Source of the DNA: Puccinia triticina
Lineage: Eukaryota > Basidiomycota > Pucciniomycetes > Pucciniales > Pucciniaceae
Direction of reading: 5' to 3'
DNA length: 64,000 nt
NCBI RefSeq assembly: GCF_026914185.1
Contig: NC_070570.1
Span: 1,922,001 to 1,986,000, forward strand
Shown: piece after piece, positions 34,824 through 46,266 of the stretch
How positions within the stretch are numbered: the first letter of the stretch is position 1
How the letters are laid out: each line of letters opens with the position of its first letter
The notes under the pieces: model-generated
Seen by the model: the letters and a program-made list of their open reading frames with translations, nothing else
Database searches by the model: none
Told to the model about the DNA's origin: nothing
Program-made: the position numbers and the translations under genes

Positions 34824-37800
34824 TCAGGAAGTGGATGCAGGAGTGGGTGTTGCGGGTGAGGCTGAGTCAGTCATTTCATCTTTGAGGCTTTCTTGATACT
34901 GGGAATTGATGTTGATTTGGTAGGGTCCAGTACCATACTTGAGGTCCAGTTCAGCCTCGAACGCCTCCCATGCTTCGTCCAAGGCCCTGAGATATTCCTC
35001 ATCCTCTGAGTTGGGGTCTGCTTGAGGAGGAGGCTGGGGGCATGAACTTGAAGGAGGTGGGGGTAATGTTTGGATGGGAGAAGCCAGGGACTTGGCAATC
35101 TTGTTGGTGGAGATGATGGTGTTGATCTTGGGCGAGCTCAATGGGGCAGGCGAGGAGGTAGGCGGCGAGGGCGTTGAGGGTGTTGAATATATTAGGAGAG
35201 CCTTTGAGTCTGAAGGGGTCGACGGCGCGCTGGATGAGGAAGAGGGGGCGGGGGATGAGTCTGAGGATGAGTGGGCCGCTGGTGCGTGCAAGCTGGCAGG
35301 CAGCGGAGGAGACGAGGGCGGTGAGAAGACAGCTGAGCGGGGCAGCAAAGCAGATTGGGTAGATGGCCCCGATGAGGATGTTGAGCAGGGCGGAGAGGTC
35401 CTGCTTGCTCTGGATGAGCTTGAGTGAGGTGGGCAGGGCGTGTTCAGGGATAGAGTTGATGGCGGGTAGCTTGCTTTAGAGGTGGCCAAGATCAGCTCTC
35501 GGAAGGCGGAGGGGGAGTTCTGGGGGGTAGGAGGGCGTGTGCTTTCTTTGACTGGGGACGTGGCTGACGGCGCGGGCCGCAGAGAGGGCTTGTTTGGAGA
35601 GGTTGGAGGTGAGTTGGGTGAGGAAGCGGAACACAACGGAGGGGATGAAGAGCAACACAAATCTAGCGATGCCGGGGAGATTGATGGCGTAGGCGGCGTA
35701 GGCGGCGCAGGCAAGCGCGGCAAGCAGACAGTCAAGGGTACCGTCCCAAGGCTGGTTGGCCCTGGACAGGTACAGTCGGGCGGCAAAGGCAAACGGGAGG
35801 CGGTGGTGGGGACAGACGGGCTCAAGGATGGCCTTCTTGCGGTTGCAGGTGCCCGTGCTGGGTGTAGAGCTGGAGGCGGCAAAGGTGCTGGGCGGGAGAA
35901 CCATGGTGGGCGAGTTGGCCGTGGAGAGGCTGCGGTGCCATGGCGGATTGGATGTGGAGCTGCTGGGGGGAAGGGGTGGCTTCAGGACAGTGTTTGGTTG
36001 GCGGGAGGTGGAGTGTACCCAGGCTGGGCGGGGAGGCAAACCAGATTGCGGAGATGGCACCAGTGAGGATGTTGAGGAAGCCGGTTCCGTGGCTGGAGAG
36101 GATGAGGAGCCGCTTCGGCTGGGAGAAGAGCTGGTGGATGGTGCCCCGGAGTGGCAAGGAAAGGATGGCTTTGAGTTCGGGGTTAGAGTGGGTAACGGAG
36201 GAGTGGGTGGGGAACATGCTGAGGCCAACAAAGGAGAGCGCAACGTAGAGGATCTGGGGGTGGAGTAGCTTCTGTAACTGCCGGCCCAGTGCCTGGCAAA
36301 AGGAGTGGTAGGCGGCAAACGTTGTGGCGCCAATCGCCTCTCTTGCCAACTAGTAGCCAAGTACGTCACTGTCTCATTGGATACCAGGGGCTCAAGGCCC
36401 CAGTCAAGCAAATATTGAAATGATCCAAAGGCCTTCAATGGTGGCAAGGCTGACCAAGGAGAAGGAGTGGCGGAAAGGGCAAGTAAGGCTTTTTCCATGC
36501 GGGCAATGCGCTCCTTGTGGTCGGCAGCGGTTTGGTTGGAGGGAAAGCAGCTCGAGGCAGGGCCGAGGTTCAGATTCCTGGCGCCTTGAGGGTGAAGGGA
36601 TGGCTTCTGCTCAGGTTTGATGCGTTCACACCACTCGGATCTACTTCTCGGCGGGTTATTGGCGGTGGGAGATGCTGGTGTTGGGACTTTTCGGCAGGTA
36701 GGACACCTTTGAGTGTAAATCTTGATTTCATCGCGCATGCGCGGCCAAAAGAACGGCCCACAAAGATCACGAAACAGTTCAAGGAACCTGTAAGGGTCCG
36801 GTGGACCCTCACTGGAGACGATGAGGAAAGCGGGCAAGTGGGACAAGGCCGGAGCCTTTTGAGCTTCTAGTTCCAACCAGTGGGGCTTTGGATTGCAGAA
36901 GGCTAGCCGGGAGAGATGTAGGGGGCAAGATCTCTGTGGTAAGTACAACTAGAAATAGAGGAGAAAAGGAGGAAAAGGAGGAAGGCTTACCTAGCCAGGA
37001 GAGATGTAGGGGGCAAGATCTCTACCGGCTAGGATGTGGAAGGAGGTGTGGGCTAAATACTGGAGTCTGTGATACTCTTTGTGAAAGCTTTGTGAGACCC
37101 CAAAGGAGGGGGCTTACACTCTCCCCTCCTATAAAAGAAAAGAGCTTAAGAGAGGGAGAATCATAACTGAAGATAGGGAAGGGAGGCAAGAGTTGATGAA
37201 GTTGAGATGTCACAATTGATAAGGTGTGAGGCCGAGGTTGAGGTTGAGGACAAGGTCAAGGGTGAGGTTGGTAGTGGGGTAGGTGTGGGGGACAGAGGAT
37301 GACGGTATCAAACATAAAATAAAACCGGGTTGTTGGGAGTTGAAGTAGCGTTAGGTGACTTCTTCTTCTTCTTCTTCTTCTTTGAAGTGTTTGTGGTACC
37401 GGCAGGTGGGGAAGTGGGGATGTTGGCAGTGCAAATTTACAACATTTCTTCGTCGGCTTCTTCATAGCATAACTCTTCAGCATTATACTCTTTGAGGAGT
37501 TTGAGATACTCAGCAATGTTGTCCTTGTAGAAGCGGGTTGTCCTTGCATCTTCAGATTTTTCAATTCCAACTGGTGAAATATCATCATCATCCACTATGG
37601 ATATGCCTCCCATGGCAACTGTCTCCAGATAAGAAGTTTGAGAAGGAGCGGGCGACAAAGAAGGTATTTTTGGAGAGATCGGGGGCGATTTGGGTGATGG
37701 AGCGGATTGTGGCGGAGATGATAAGGAGCAAGGCAAAATTGGCAAGGGCGATACGGTAGGCGGTGGGTGGTCAAAAGGCGGTGAGCAGGTAGCCGTGCGG

Positions 37801-38411
37801 TTTGACGAGCTAGGGGTAGAGACGGAAGATGGCCGTTTGGCGAGGGCGGGCTCGGGTTTTGGAGTTGGAGGCGGTGAGGGCGCTGAGCGGGGACAAGGCC
37901 GGAGCCTTTTGAGCTTCTAGTTCCAACCGGTGGGGCTTTGGATTGCAGAAGGCTAGCCGGGAGAGATGTAGGGGGCAAGATCTCTGTGGTAAGTACAACT
38001 GGAAATAGAGGAGAAAAGGAGGAAAAGGAGGAAGGCTTACCTAGCCAGGAGAGATGTAGGGGGCAAGATCTCTACCGGCTAGGATGTGGAAGGAGGCATG
38101 GGCTAAATACTGGAGTCTGTGATACTCTTTGTGAAAGCCTTGTGAGACCCCAAAGGAGGGGGCTTACAGAACCCCGGGTGTCCCATTTTTCTATTGGCTC
38201 TGAAGACCAATTCAAGTAGGAGTGCTGAGTCTGCTGGGAGGATCAGACGTCCATCAAAGAAAAGGAAATTGTCAATTATTGTGTAGTCTGGACGCAAAGA
38301 GGTGGCCTTCCTAGCTGCTTGACAGAAGGAATCAGCGGCATAGCCCGACCTAATCCTTTTCTTGAGACGGTCAGAGAGGCGGGAAAGTAATTGAGATTTT
38401 TGGTTAGGCAT
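34824..38411 (-). pseudogene. E1 integrase fragment plus 3' Pro/Ser-rich hydrophobic ORF
   Basis: The integrase N-terminal zinc-binding region is split by E2. The part with LRPDYTIIDNFLFFDGR and KMGHPGF is at 38411-38169, and the part with FFWPRMRDEIKIY and CPTCRK starts at 36788. Together they give the H...H...CxxC pattern of retroviral-type integrases. Downstream the frame degenerates into a Pro/Ser-rich region with a hydrophobic segment (GIARFVLLFIPSVVFRFL, about 35700-35600), and near the purine tract an acidic end (EEYLRALDEAWEAFEAEL). E2 preserves a related acidic end at about 37540-37440. No core integrase triad remains, so this copy is inactive. Confidence 0.7.
36789..38168 (-). mobile_element. 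LTR retrotransposon E2 inserted in E1 integrase
   Basis: The target duplication GAACC is exact (36784-36788 and 38169-38173). The left LTR is 36789-37118 (TGTAAGGGTCC...GCTTACA). The right LTR copy is truncated and runs about 37886-38168. The two match closely over the GCTAGCCGGGAGAGATGTAG region. The LTRs also resemble those of E1 in layout, so the families are related. Only ~770 bp of internal sequence remain, corresponding to the 3' end of the element. It is non-autonomous. Confidence 0.85.
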
Positions 38412-38637
38412 TGGACAGGCGAGGGCGGGGGGTCAATCGGGAGCGGGCAGCAACGGGCAAAGGGCGAGGGGCGAGGGGGCCTTATGGGCCGGTTGCAAAG
38501 TTTGAAGGCAAGGGGCTTTACGGGCCAGTTGCGAGGTTCGAGGGCAAAGACAGGCCGTATGGGCCAGTTGCAAGGTTTGAGGGCAGGCCGGGCTTCTTTT
38601 GGAAGGCGGCCACGAGGTTGGTTCAAGAAAAAAAAAA

Positions 38638-39983
38638 TGTAAGCTCTCAACAAGGAGAGCTTCACTGTGCGATGACAAGGGCGAGGGGACGAGGCTGAGG
38701 CCTTGGGAGGACTTCTGGAACCAATGTTTCCTTTGATTGCGCAATCCTAGCTCAGGAGAGATGGAAGGAACATCTCTGTTAGACTATGTACAAGCTGAGA
38801 GGAAAGGAGAGAGAAGAGGAAACTGGGCGGACTCACCTGGCTCAGGAGAGATGGAAGGAACATCTCTGCTGAACTAGGAGGGGCGGGGGAATGGGTGGAC
38901 TAAGTGTGAGCCAGCGTCTCTTATGTGACGTGCGGACACAAAGGAAATAAGGGGCAATATGTTGTAATTTCAAAGATAAAGGTATTACAACTTGTAGAAG
39001 AGGAATAAGATGAAAGTTTAGACTTTTATCAAGCTTTTAGTTTTTCTTTGAGCGCTTTCAACTTAAAGTTGAGCGTGTATAAGCGAGGAAAGAGTCACTA
39101 GCCTCTTCTTCAAAGGAAACTGAAGAAGGTCTGATTCAGGTAAACCTGTAATCAGCCCTAGTTTTTTAGACTAAAGGAAACTAGTCAAGGCTTTTTACTT
39201 GGAAACCTATGTGGTTTTCAGGTTGTACCACCAAACACAGAGAAAATAATAATTGTCAAGTTTGATTGGATATTCAATTTCAAGTTATTCAGGCGCAAGG
39301 CGCATAATGGAGAGGAGAGAGGAATAAGGGGAGAGGGAAAAGAATGGTCAAAACATGAAGGGGACTAGGAAAGAGAAAAGAAAGGTATTCATAGTTACTA
39401 GGGAGGTTACTTACTTGCAAGTACTGTGCACTTTAGTGGGAGTACTTGGGAGTAAGGCCTTCGAGTTTAGCGGATGGAAGCGCTGGATGTAACTGGTGAA
39501 TATTTTCTGGTCTGATTTCGAAGTGGGGGAAAGTCTGCCCAGGTCAGGAGGGGCGGGTATAAGTGAAAAATTGAGGAACTTCCTCTATTTTTCCGGAAAT
39601 TCCTATTAGTTTCACATAATAGTGCGCTCTACATTGCGCAATAGAATATGGATTGAATACAATTCAATTACATTGAATTTATATGTATATATAATATATA
39701 TATGTAAAAGCACTTATGTAATCCATAGCGCAGGTCGCGGAACAATTCTATAGCGCTCCTGTGCTTCAGAATACAATAAATAATAAAGTAATAAAATAGA
39801 ATAAAATAAAGTATAAAAACATTAAATATTATCAATAATTCATTACTATTATTATATCAATATTTAAAGGGATAAAAGGAAGACTTTTGGACATGTAAAC
39901 ATGTCTCTAAGGCTGACACTAAGTATGGGTCTGTTTGGGATCCTGTGATCCATCTTGTGACACCCCGAAGGCGGGGGGTTACA
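38638..39983 (-). repeat. 5' LTR of E1, interrupted
   Basis: 38638-38905 matches 34255-34530. After the insertion, 39918-39983 matches the remaining 34525-34594 segment (TATGGGTCTGTTTGGGATCC onward). Confidence 0.85.
38906..39917. mobile_element. AT-rich 1.0-kb insertion in the E1 LTR
   Basis: It is bounded by ACTAAGT on both sides (38899-38905, 39918-39924); the intact LTR at 34255 has this heptamer once. Ends GTGAGCCAGCGTCTC and, in complement, GTCAGCCTTAGAGAC are imperfect inverted repeats. There is no coding capacity. Confidence 0.75.
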
Positions 39984-41804
39984 TTGTAGGCCAGATAACG
40001 CGGTTAGCGCGTTATTGGCGTTATTTTTTGCGGCATCAAGTCGGAAAGTCCCCTCCGTTACGTTAACCAAACAAGCGCAGGAACGTTTCACCAGATAACA
40101 ATAACGCGTTATCTGGTAACGGTGGGAAGTTACGTTACGAAAATCCCGCTGGATAACGTAACGTAAGTAACTTCCCATTGTTGTCACCGGCGTACCAACC
40201 TCAGTGTGAAGAAGCAGAAGGTTGAAATTGGGCGGCTTTTATGCATGGAAGAATCTCTTGGTACTGCGTGGTAAGCTAATCAACCACAATCCAATCCCAC
40301 ATGATGCAATTCCCTGAGTCCCTCCTCCAATCACAGGAGGAAAATTGCTATTACGCCTGAACAAGCACTTGCTTGTGCAACTACCTGTGCTACTATAACC
40401 CGCAAGATTGCCGAACAAAGGGCAAAGGTAGTTGAAGACTTGCTGACCGCTTTGAGTGGGATAGAAACAGGTATGTAGTTATTATGTCCCAATAAATAGG
40501 TCTGTTGAAACTGACAAGTTGATTGAATAATGGCAGTGGAAGAAAGGGACTTGCTCTTAATGGTTTGGTACAACAAGACAGAACTCAGGCAACGGTTCTT
40601 AGCTTTAATGGAGGAGAAGCAGCCGTTGTACGCGTCCGCCGTGCAGGAGAAAGCACCTCAATTGGTATGTCATTGCAAATACTTTTCATTCATTTTAGTT
40701 TTTCTTGACTGACAGTTCTGATTTTTGTAATTAGGTACTCGTGGCCAGCAAAAGCTAATGACGTTGCTGCGCAAGCATGCCAAGAAATTGCAAGTTTTAC
40801 TGGCTTCTTACACTAAGCAAGTTGACAAGTACATAGCTGTGTATCCAACTTGGCCAGCTCCACCTTCCATTGGGTATTCCGAACTACTCAAGTTGGATTC
40901 CAATGACCCATTCTGGAATGATGGGTTGTTTACTGAAGGTAATGGACCATGGGCAATTGACCGGACAACTCAACTTGGCATTTGGCATTTGGCACCTGGC
41001 TTGCTTGAAACGTGGCAATGAGGAAATACGTCTTTGGGATGGGAAACTAGAAGGGTGATGTGATGGGCCATCAAATGCCACAAAAAACTCAAGTTGATGA
41101 TCAGCTTGGTTCAGGAACTACTTTCAGGCGATCCGGATGATGCGGTTGAGCTCCCAGATTCACTGCGCGCCATTGTAGGTCATGCTTACCTCATAGCAAA
41201 TGGCGGCATGATCAATAGGCTCAAACGTGTTTGGGTACTCTTTCATGGGGCGTATATCCAAATTATGGATCTTCAGTTGGCCTGGGACCCCCTTATCAGC
41301 AAGATTCTGTCAATTAAATTGCCTCAGGATGACGACAACAACATCCATTCATCTTGGGAACACCAGATCAAGCATATACTTCAGCTTCATCTCTCAAATT
41401 GCTTCTCCGGAATCCCAGGCGACATGAATGATGAAACTCTGAAAAGAAATTGGACTGAAATGGAAGAAGAAATGCTGACAGAACAACCCTCACCCAATCC
41501 GCCAACACCCGCAGAGGATGACCTAGATCTAGAGGAGGAGGATGGCCAACAGCCCTACCTGGAGGAAATGGAGAACCAGTTATTGGCTACCATGCTTCAA
41601 GATTTAATTCAGCAAGATGAGAGTTGATTTTTTTATTCATGTTGTAAATTCAAAATCTTGTTTTTACTCCCAGCCTTGTAGCTTCCTGCAGTAACAATTG
41701 AACTTTTTAAATGCTATGTTTAAATAAAAATTCCAAAAATCAGTATGCAAAACAAATTACCTGATTACACTTGCAATGGAGTAAAAGAAATTGGTACAAT
41801 TGGG

Positions 41805-43246
41805 ATTTTTGAATGTGACTTGCAGTGCATACTTGAAATGACTATGCAATACTGTGTTGAAGGAGTACAGAGCCAATAGAAATGTGCAGATTATACAAAG
41901 TGTTCTACTAAGTTGCTTTAAAAATTTTATGAATTAAGACTAGAGGAATTGGAATTTTCTTTTCATGTGTATGATTTGGCATGATAGAGAATGTCAACCG
42001 GTACCTGTTTGGTGGTACCCAGCACCCGCGGGCGGGTACTGCCCGCACCCGCCGCGCACCTGCCAGGCGGTGCCGGATGCGGTGCCGGGTGCCTGTTTTT
42101 TTGGAAAAAGCGGTGCGGTACCCGGGTACCGCCCCCAAGTACCGCTTTCCCCGCCGGGTTAATCAGGTAACCCTTGGACCCCCGGCCCTTGGCCCGCTTT
42201 GAACTGCTCCCAATGACTGACAATAGACTGGTCATCGGCCAGGACCGGCCATCAAGGACGGTCCCTGGTGAAATCATTGAGGGGAATTGTTACTCCCCTC
42301 CATGACAAGTGTGTGCTGGTCGTTGGGGGAGAACCCTCAACAACCATGACCGACCTGGTTAATGACTGGAACAGGTTGGACATTGCTGTTCTGGTGTCCT
42401 CCCCTCAATGACCAACCTGTTCCGGTCATCAAGGGGAGGACCTCTTGATGACGCGTCCATTCCAGTCATCAAGGACACCTCTTGGTGACCTTTTTGATGA
42501 AAAAAAGCTGGAGCGGGTACCAGCGGTACCTGCCTAAAAGACCCGTGGTACCCGCCAGGCGGTGCCGGATGCGGTGCCGGGTGCCCGTTTTTGGAAAAAA
42601 CTGCGCGGGTACCGGCAGTGTAAATGGTACCCGGGTACATTTTGACATTCTTTATGGCATGATGTATTCCATGGGATGCCATTATTACTGTGAAATATGA
42701 ACAACTGCCAGTTAAACTGTACACAGCACCCTGGGTGAGTTTAAAATAAGTTTTCATTTATTCAGATAGTTTTCAAAAAATAATCCCAGCCTTGGAAGGA
42801 TGCAGTTTTGATGAATAAGGCATGAGTGGCTAGTGTTCATTTATTGTGTGTTGTCTTTGAAGAACATCTCATTTACCAGCAGGCACCCACCATGCAGACA
42901 ACATAAAGTCAGACTGCATCTTTCCAAAGCTGTGATTAATTTTTGAAAACTATCTGAATAAATGAAAACTTACTTATTTTAAACTCACCCATGGTGGTGC
43001 GTACAGTTTAACTGGTATTTGGTCATATTTCACAGTAATACTGGCATCCCATGGAATATATCATGCCAAATGACATAAATCACAAGAAAATTCCAATTCC
43101 TCTAGTCTTAGTTCATAAAAATTTTAAAGCAACTTGGTAGAACACTTTGTATAATCTGCACATTTTTATTGGTTTTTGTACTCCTTCAACACAGTATTGC
43201 ATAGTCATTTCAAGTATGCACTGCAAGTCACATTCAAAAATCCAAT
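41805..43246. mobile_element. Foldback element split by a later insertion
   Basis: 41805-41985 is the reverse complement of about 43065-43246 (for example TTTTTGAATGTGACTTGCAG against CTGCAAGTCACATTCAAAAA). 42664-42790 pairs with about 42910-43065 (GGGTGAGTTTAAAATAAG against CTTATTTTAAACTCACCC). The segment 41986-42654 interrupts the left arm. Confidence 0.75.
41986..42654. mobile_element. Non-autonomous hAT-like element
   Basis: Ends AGAGAATGTCAA and TTGACATTCTTTA are complementary. TGGCATGAT flanks both sides (41977-41985, 42655-42663), giving a 9-bp match that fits an 8-bp duplication plus one chance base. The interior has GGTACC/GGTGCC palindromes at both ends and a CCCCTCAATG array in the middle. 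Confidence 0.7.
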
Positions 43247-43559
43247 CTTCATCACTCTCAAACCATTCACAAATCCTGTAATTTTATTTCAGATTCAAAA
43301 TCAACTACCTTAATCTATTAAAACATGAATTGTGTGTCCTTTTCAACACATTGATTCTCCTTCTACATGATCCTACACACTTCAATTGACCAACTTCCCT
43401 TAGCCGCATCCAAACTTCAAACCTCCATAACTCCCAAGCCACTCACAAATGCTGCAATTTTATTTCAGTTTCAAGATCAGCTCTTGTGAAATAACATTCT
43501 ATTAGGTGTATGTCTTTAGCATAGCATTAAGGCTACTCAGAGAGGTTCATTTGAAGATG

Positions 43560-43800
43560 TGAGATGAACTCATCAGTTGGAGCTTAACCCAGATAGTGAC
43601 AAGGTCTTGAATGGGAATTGAACCCTTGACCTGGGGGATGGCTATATGAATTCACAAAAGGGGCCATTTTCAAGTGTCACTACAGGCATGTAGCTGTTGC
43701 TGCGGGATGCAGCATCACCCTGTCGTTGCAAACCCCAAATGCAATGTCAGGTGACGCTGCAGGCCGCAATTACACCTATTTGCCCGTAGTGTGTGATGTG
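43560..43800 (-). repeat. SINE copy (tRNA-like head, shared body)
   Basis: Minus-strand box B GGTTCAATTCCC at about 43625-43614. The body TGTTGCTGCGGGATGCAGCA at 43693 matches the 29177 copy with the same downstream GTCAGGTGACGCTGC. Confidence 0.5.
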
Positions 43801-44029
43801 TTTGGTCAGTAATGGTGGAAACACAACACCTTCTGTACACAATCTTGTCTAGAGTCTGCTCAATGCATGGGAATCTGGAGATGTGCAACATTCCTGCTCA
43901 GCTTAATAGCCGGGCAACAATTATTTTTTGTGCCACGCTTCTACTGAGCGCGGATGGCGATGTGATACAATGTAGATTTGGTGGTATTGGCCTTGATACA
44001 GACTGCATTGCATCAGTGACACATTGAAT

Positions 44030-44130
44030 CTGTAGCGCATTGGCAGGCCGATGCAATGCGCTGTATTGGCCAGCCGATGTGATGAGCTGTATCGGCCAGC
44101 CAATGCAATGAGCTGTATCGGCCTATGCAA
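44030..44130. repeat. ~31-bp tandem repeat, three units
   Basis: Units of GCTGTATCGGCCAGCCAATG then CAATGA with few substitutions. Confidence 0.65.
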
Positions 44131-44300
44131 TGGATGTATTAAATTGCTTTCATCTGGAACTGTTGGTCTTTTTTGCTTGATTTTTTAATCATTGTTGAGT
44201 TTCACCTAAGTATACTACTACTAATTGCTTCCAATAAATAAAACAAAGATTTCAACTAAGGAGTGCATGATCATCACAAAATATCTGACCGAGTGCAAAA

Positions 44301-45860
44301 CTACTCATCAACAGCCACATTGGTGGTATGCAAACTTCTGTTACTACGTACAACATCAATCAAGTTGTTGTCCAGGTCAAGATGCAGCATTTTTACATGA
44401 TTGGCAGCAAGGCTCCTACTTGGCTTCAGAATCCATTCACGTTTCACCCGTGCCTCCGGCGCAATGACCAATTTGAAGCCGTTTTTAGCCATGTAGAAGT
44501 CGGTCCTTATCCAAGGCCATTGTTGCATAACACCTTCAGTTTTGGAAACTTGAAATGAGAAGCAAAGCTCATTCAGTAATAATTCTGTGTTGGATGTAAA
44601 AAAACCTACAAGCTTACCAATCAGTGCTTTCATTTGCTCGGTTATCTTGGTACAGTGGGAAGGGTCTTTTTGTTTATCTTTGACTAAATTTGCTGCTAGT
44701 GTGGCAAGCTTTACCAGACTACACCCGGTGAGACTGGAGGCGAGCTGCATAATGTTGTTTGGCATCAACATCCTGGGTATAATCCAATGCAGTGCCTGCA
44801 CCAGGGGTACTTTGCGAGATCTGGAACATGCTTGGACCGAGGTGCTTTGAAACTGCAAAGATGGCGAACTCAACATTGCGACTTGCAGCAATGTGAGTGG
44901 ACTGCAATGCAGAACAAACTCAGTTGGTGGTGTTGCTAGCTATTAAAAGTTGGTGGGGGAAAGAGGCTTACCTTTTTAACAAAATTGTTCACATAAGACT
45001 GGACAAATGCATAATTGTTCTTGAACGAAGCCTCTCTGCGAACATTTTGACCTCCATTAGTGCCAGGGGTCTGGTCAGCCGGTGGGGATTCATCCGAGTC
45101 ATTGTCATCCAGGGCACGTTCCTCAGCAGTCAGTCCATCATTGAGGGGGTCCGCCAAAGACACTCGGAAGAAAGCTTATTTTTCCTCAGGAGTGAGCTGT
45201 TGCCACAGCTCTGAGACCTTACGCATGGCCGACTCATGATCAATCCCATTAGCTGTACAGTTTCAAATTAAAAGTGGTTTGATGTTACTGGATAGAATTC
45301 AAAAGCAGAAAAGATGAACTACTCACTTTCTCGGAATATAGCATGAGCTTCCGGATTCTTGAGGTAGAGATTCCAGCAGTTGGGCCCCTTGAGGGCTAGC
45401 CACTTTCCCCTAATTTTTGGATGATTCAGTCAGTTTTACAGTAGGGTAGGATTGGGTGGATTGGTATTGGAGTTACTTACAACAATCCGTCAACCATGGG
45501 CATTGATAGAGAGTGTTCAATAGCTTTGATTACAAACAACTTACTCTGCTCCTCAAAGAACTCAAGAAAAAATTGACGGTCAGCCTCAGACATTGATCCT
45601 TTGGAATTTGCAAAGGCCATTGCAGCAAGTTCTTGATACGTCTTCCCAAGCAGTTTCTCGATTGACTGGGGCTGAGAAGTTTCATGGTCAGGGTTACACT
45701 TGCATTTCTTGCTTGCCGCTAGAGTGAGAGAAGAGGAGAATGGGGTTCAATCAATTGTCTGGGTTGGCTCCAACCAGTTTTTCGTAGTCATATTGACAGC
45801 AGCATTTTCAAAGCTCTCTACAGTCGCGACGCTAGTACCAGTGCTGAGCATGGCTGAATG
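44301..45860 (-). pseudogene. KDZ accessory gene with HMG-box-like segment
   Basis: Coding blocks on the minus strand are separated by plausible introns. They are about 45721-45482 (KCKCNPDHE, SMSEADRQFFLEFFEEQ), about 45411-45325 (GPNCWNLYLKNPEAHAIF), about 45253-44970 (MRKVSELWQQLTPEEK, then an acidic linker) and 44891-44301 (QWPWIRTDFYMAKNGFKLVI and a basic LKPSRSL). The pattern W-N-L-Y-L...W-x-x-L-T-P-E-E-K...F-F resembles an HMG-box-type DNA-binding fold; this is weak but specific. TAA at 45178-45176 interrupts it directly after PEEK, so this copy is broken. It lies between the transposase and the right inverted repeat, in opposite orientation, so it was probably mobilised with the element. 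Confidence 0.5.
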
Positions 45861-46266
45861 GTTGAGTTGGCTTGGAACTGGGGCACGGCCATCTTGAACA
45901 GGTGCATGGGAATGATCTTGGTACTGCGGTGGGAGGATGTGATTTGCAGAGTGAGGTGGCATGCTGACAATGAGATGAGGGGCGTAAAGGTGAGGCAGAG
46001 TGGCGAATTTGAAAATCCAAGCCGGCCAACGGGGAACAAAGACACAAAATGTGGTGGGGGAACTGGCGTAGATGTGGAGGACTTGATTCCAGCGGGCTGG
46101 GCCTTGAGAGAGGGGCAAAGTTGAAAATCCAAGCTGGCCAACAGGGAGCAACGATAAAAACTGGGCGTAGACTGTACTTGATTCCAGTGGGCTGGGTGTC
46201 TGTACCGGTTGGTGCGCAGCCGCATCCTAACCCAGGTGGGGTCACCCAAACTTGGACCATTCCTTG

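Larger units (their letters stand above)
34255..39983 (-). mobile_element. LTR retrotransposon E1, minus orientation
   Basis: The 3' LTR is 34255-34594 and the 5' LTR is 38638-39983, the latter split by a 1-kb insertion. Both run TGTAAGCTCTC...GGTTACA on the plus strand (TG...CA either way). In the element's sense a purine tract AGGGGGGGAGAA (34606-34595) precedes the 3' LTR, fixing the orientation. Flanks TTGTG (34250-34254) and TTGTA (39984-39988) suggest a 5-bp target duplication with one change. Gag, protease, reverse transcriptase and RNase H are missing: only about 230 bp lie between the 5' LTR and the integrase. Confidence 0.8.
34046..40176. mobile_element. TIR element inserted in the KDZ transposase
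   Basis: Left end GGGAAGTTGCGCTATCCGTAAC; right end GGATAACGTAACGTAAGTAA then CTTCCC, its approximate complement. Its own sequence (34046-34254 and 39984-40176) is non-coding and rich in GTTACGTTATC / GATAACGCG palindromes, so it is a MITE-like element enlarged by LTR element E1. Confidence 0.6.
31969..41627 (+). pseudogene. KDZ transposase with CxC N-terminus, interrupted
   Basis: Readable exons: 31969-32485, 32561-about 33220 then a frame change to 33367, 33439-33547, 33612-34045, and after the nested insertion about 40185-40260 and onward to 41627. The N-terminal cysteine-rich part has CMRCYAKR and SCTCLPNE. KDZ core motifs follow: CPRCFGP, MDRNFQQRHYAHAS, YDLGCHLETHV, FVHEWSCQVKYNPHLNSWWG and LSDGEGLERLWS; the D, D and E in these are the likely catalytic acids. 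The gene is dead. In-frame TGA stands at 32614-32616 and 33630-33632, the frame shifts near 33.2 kb, and a 6.1-kb insertion splits it after the YHR codons. The part beyond 40185 keeps the charged helical C-terminus (KKQKVEIGRLL, NDPFWNDGLF, LPDSLRAIVGHA). Confidence 0.85.
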
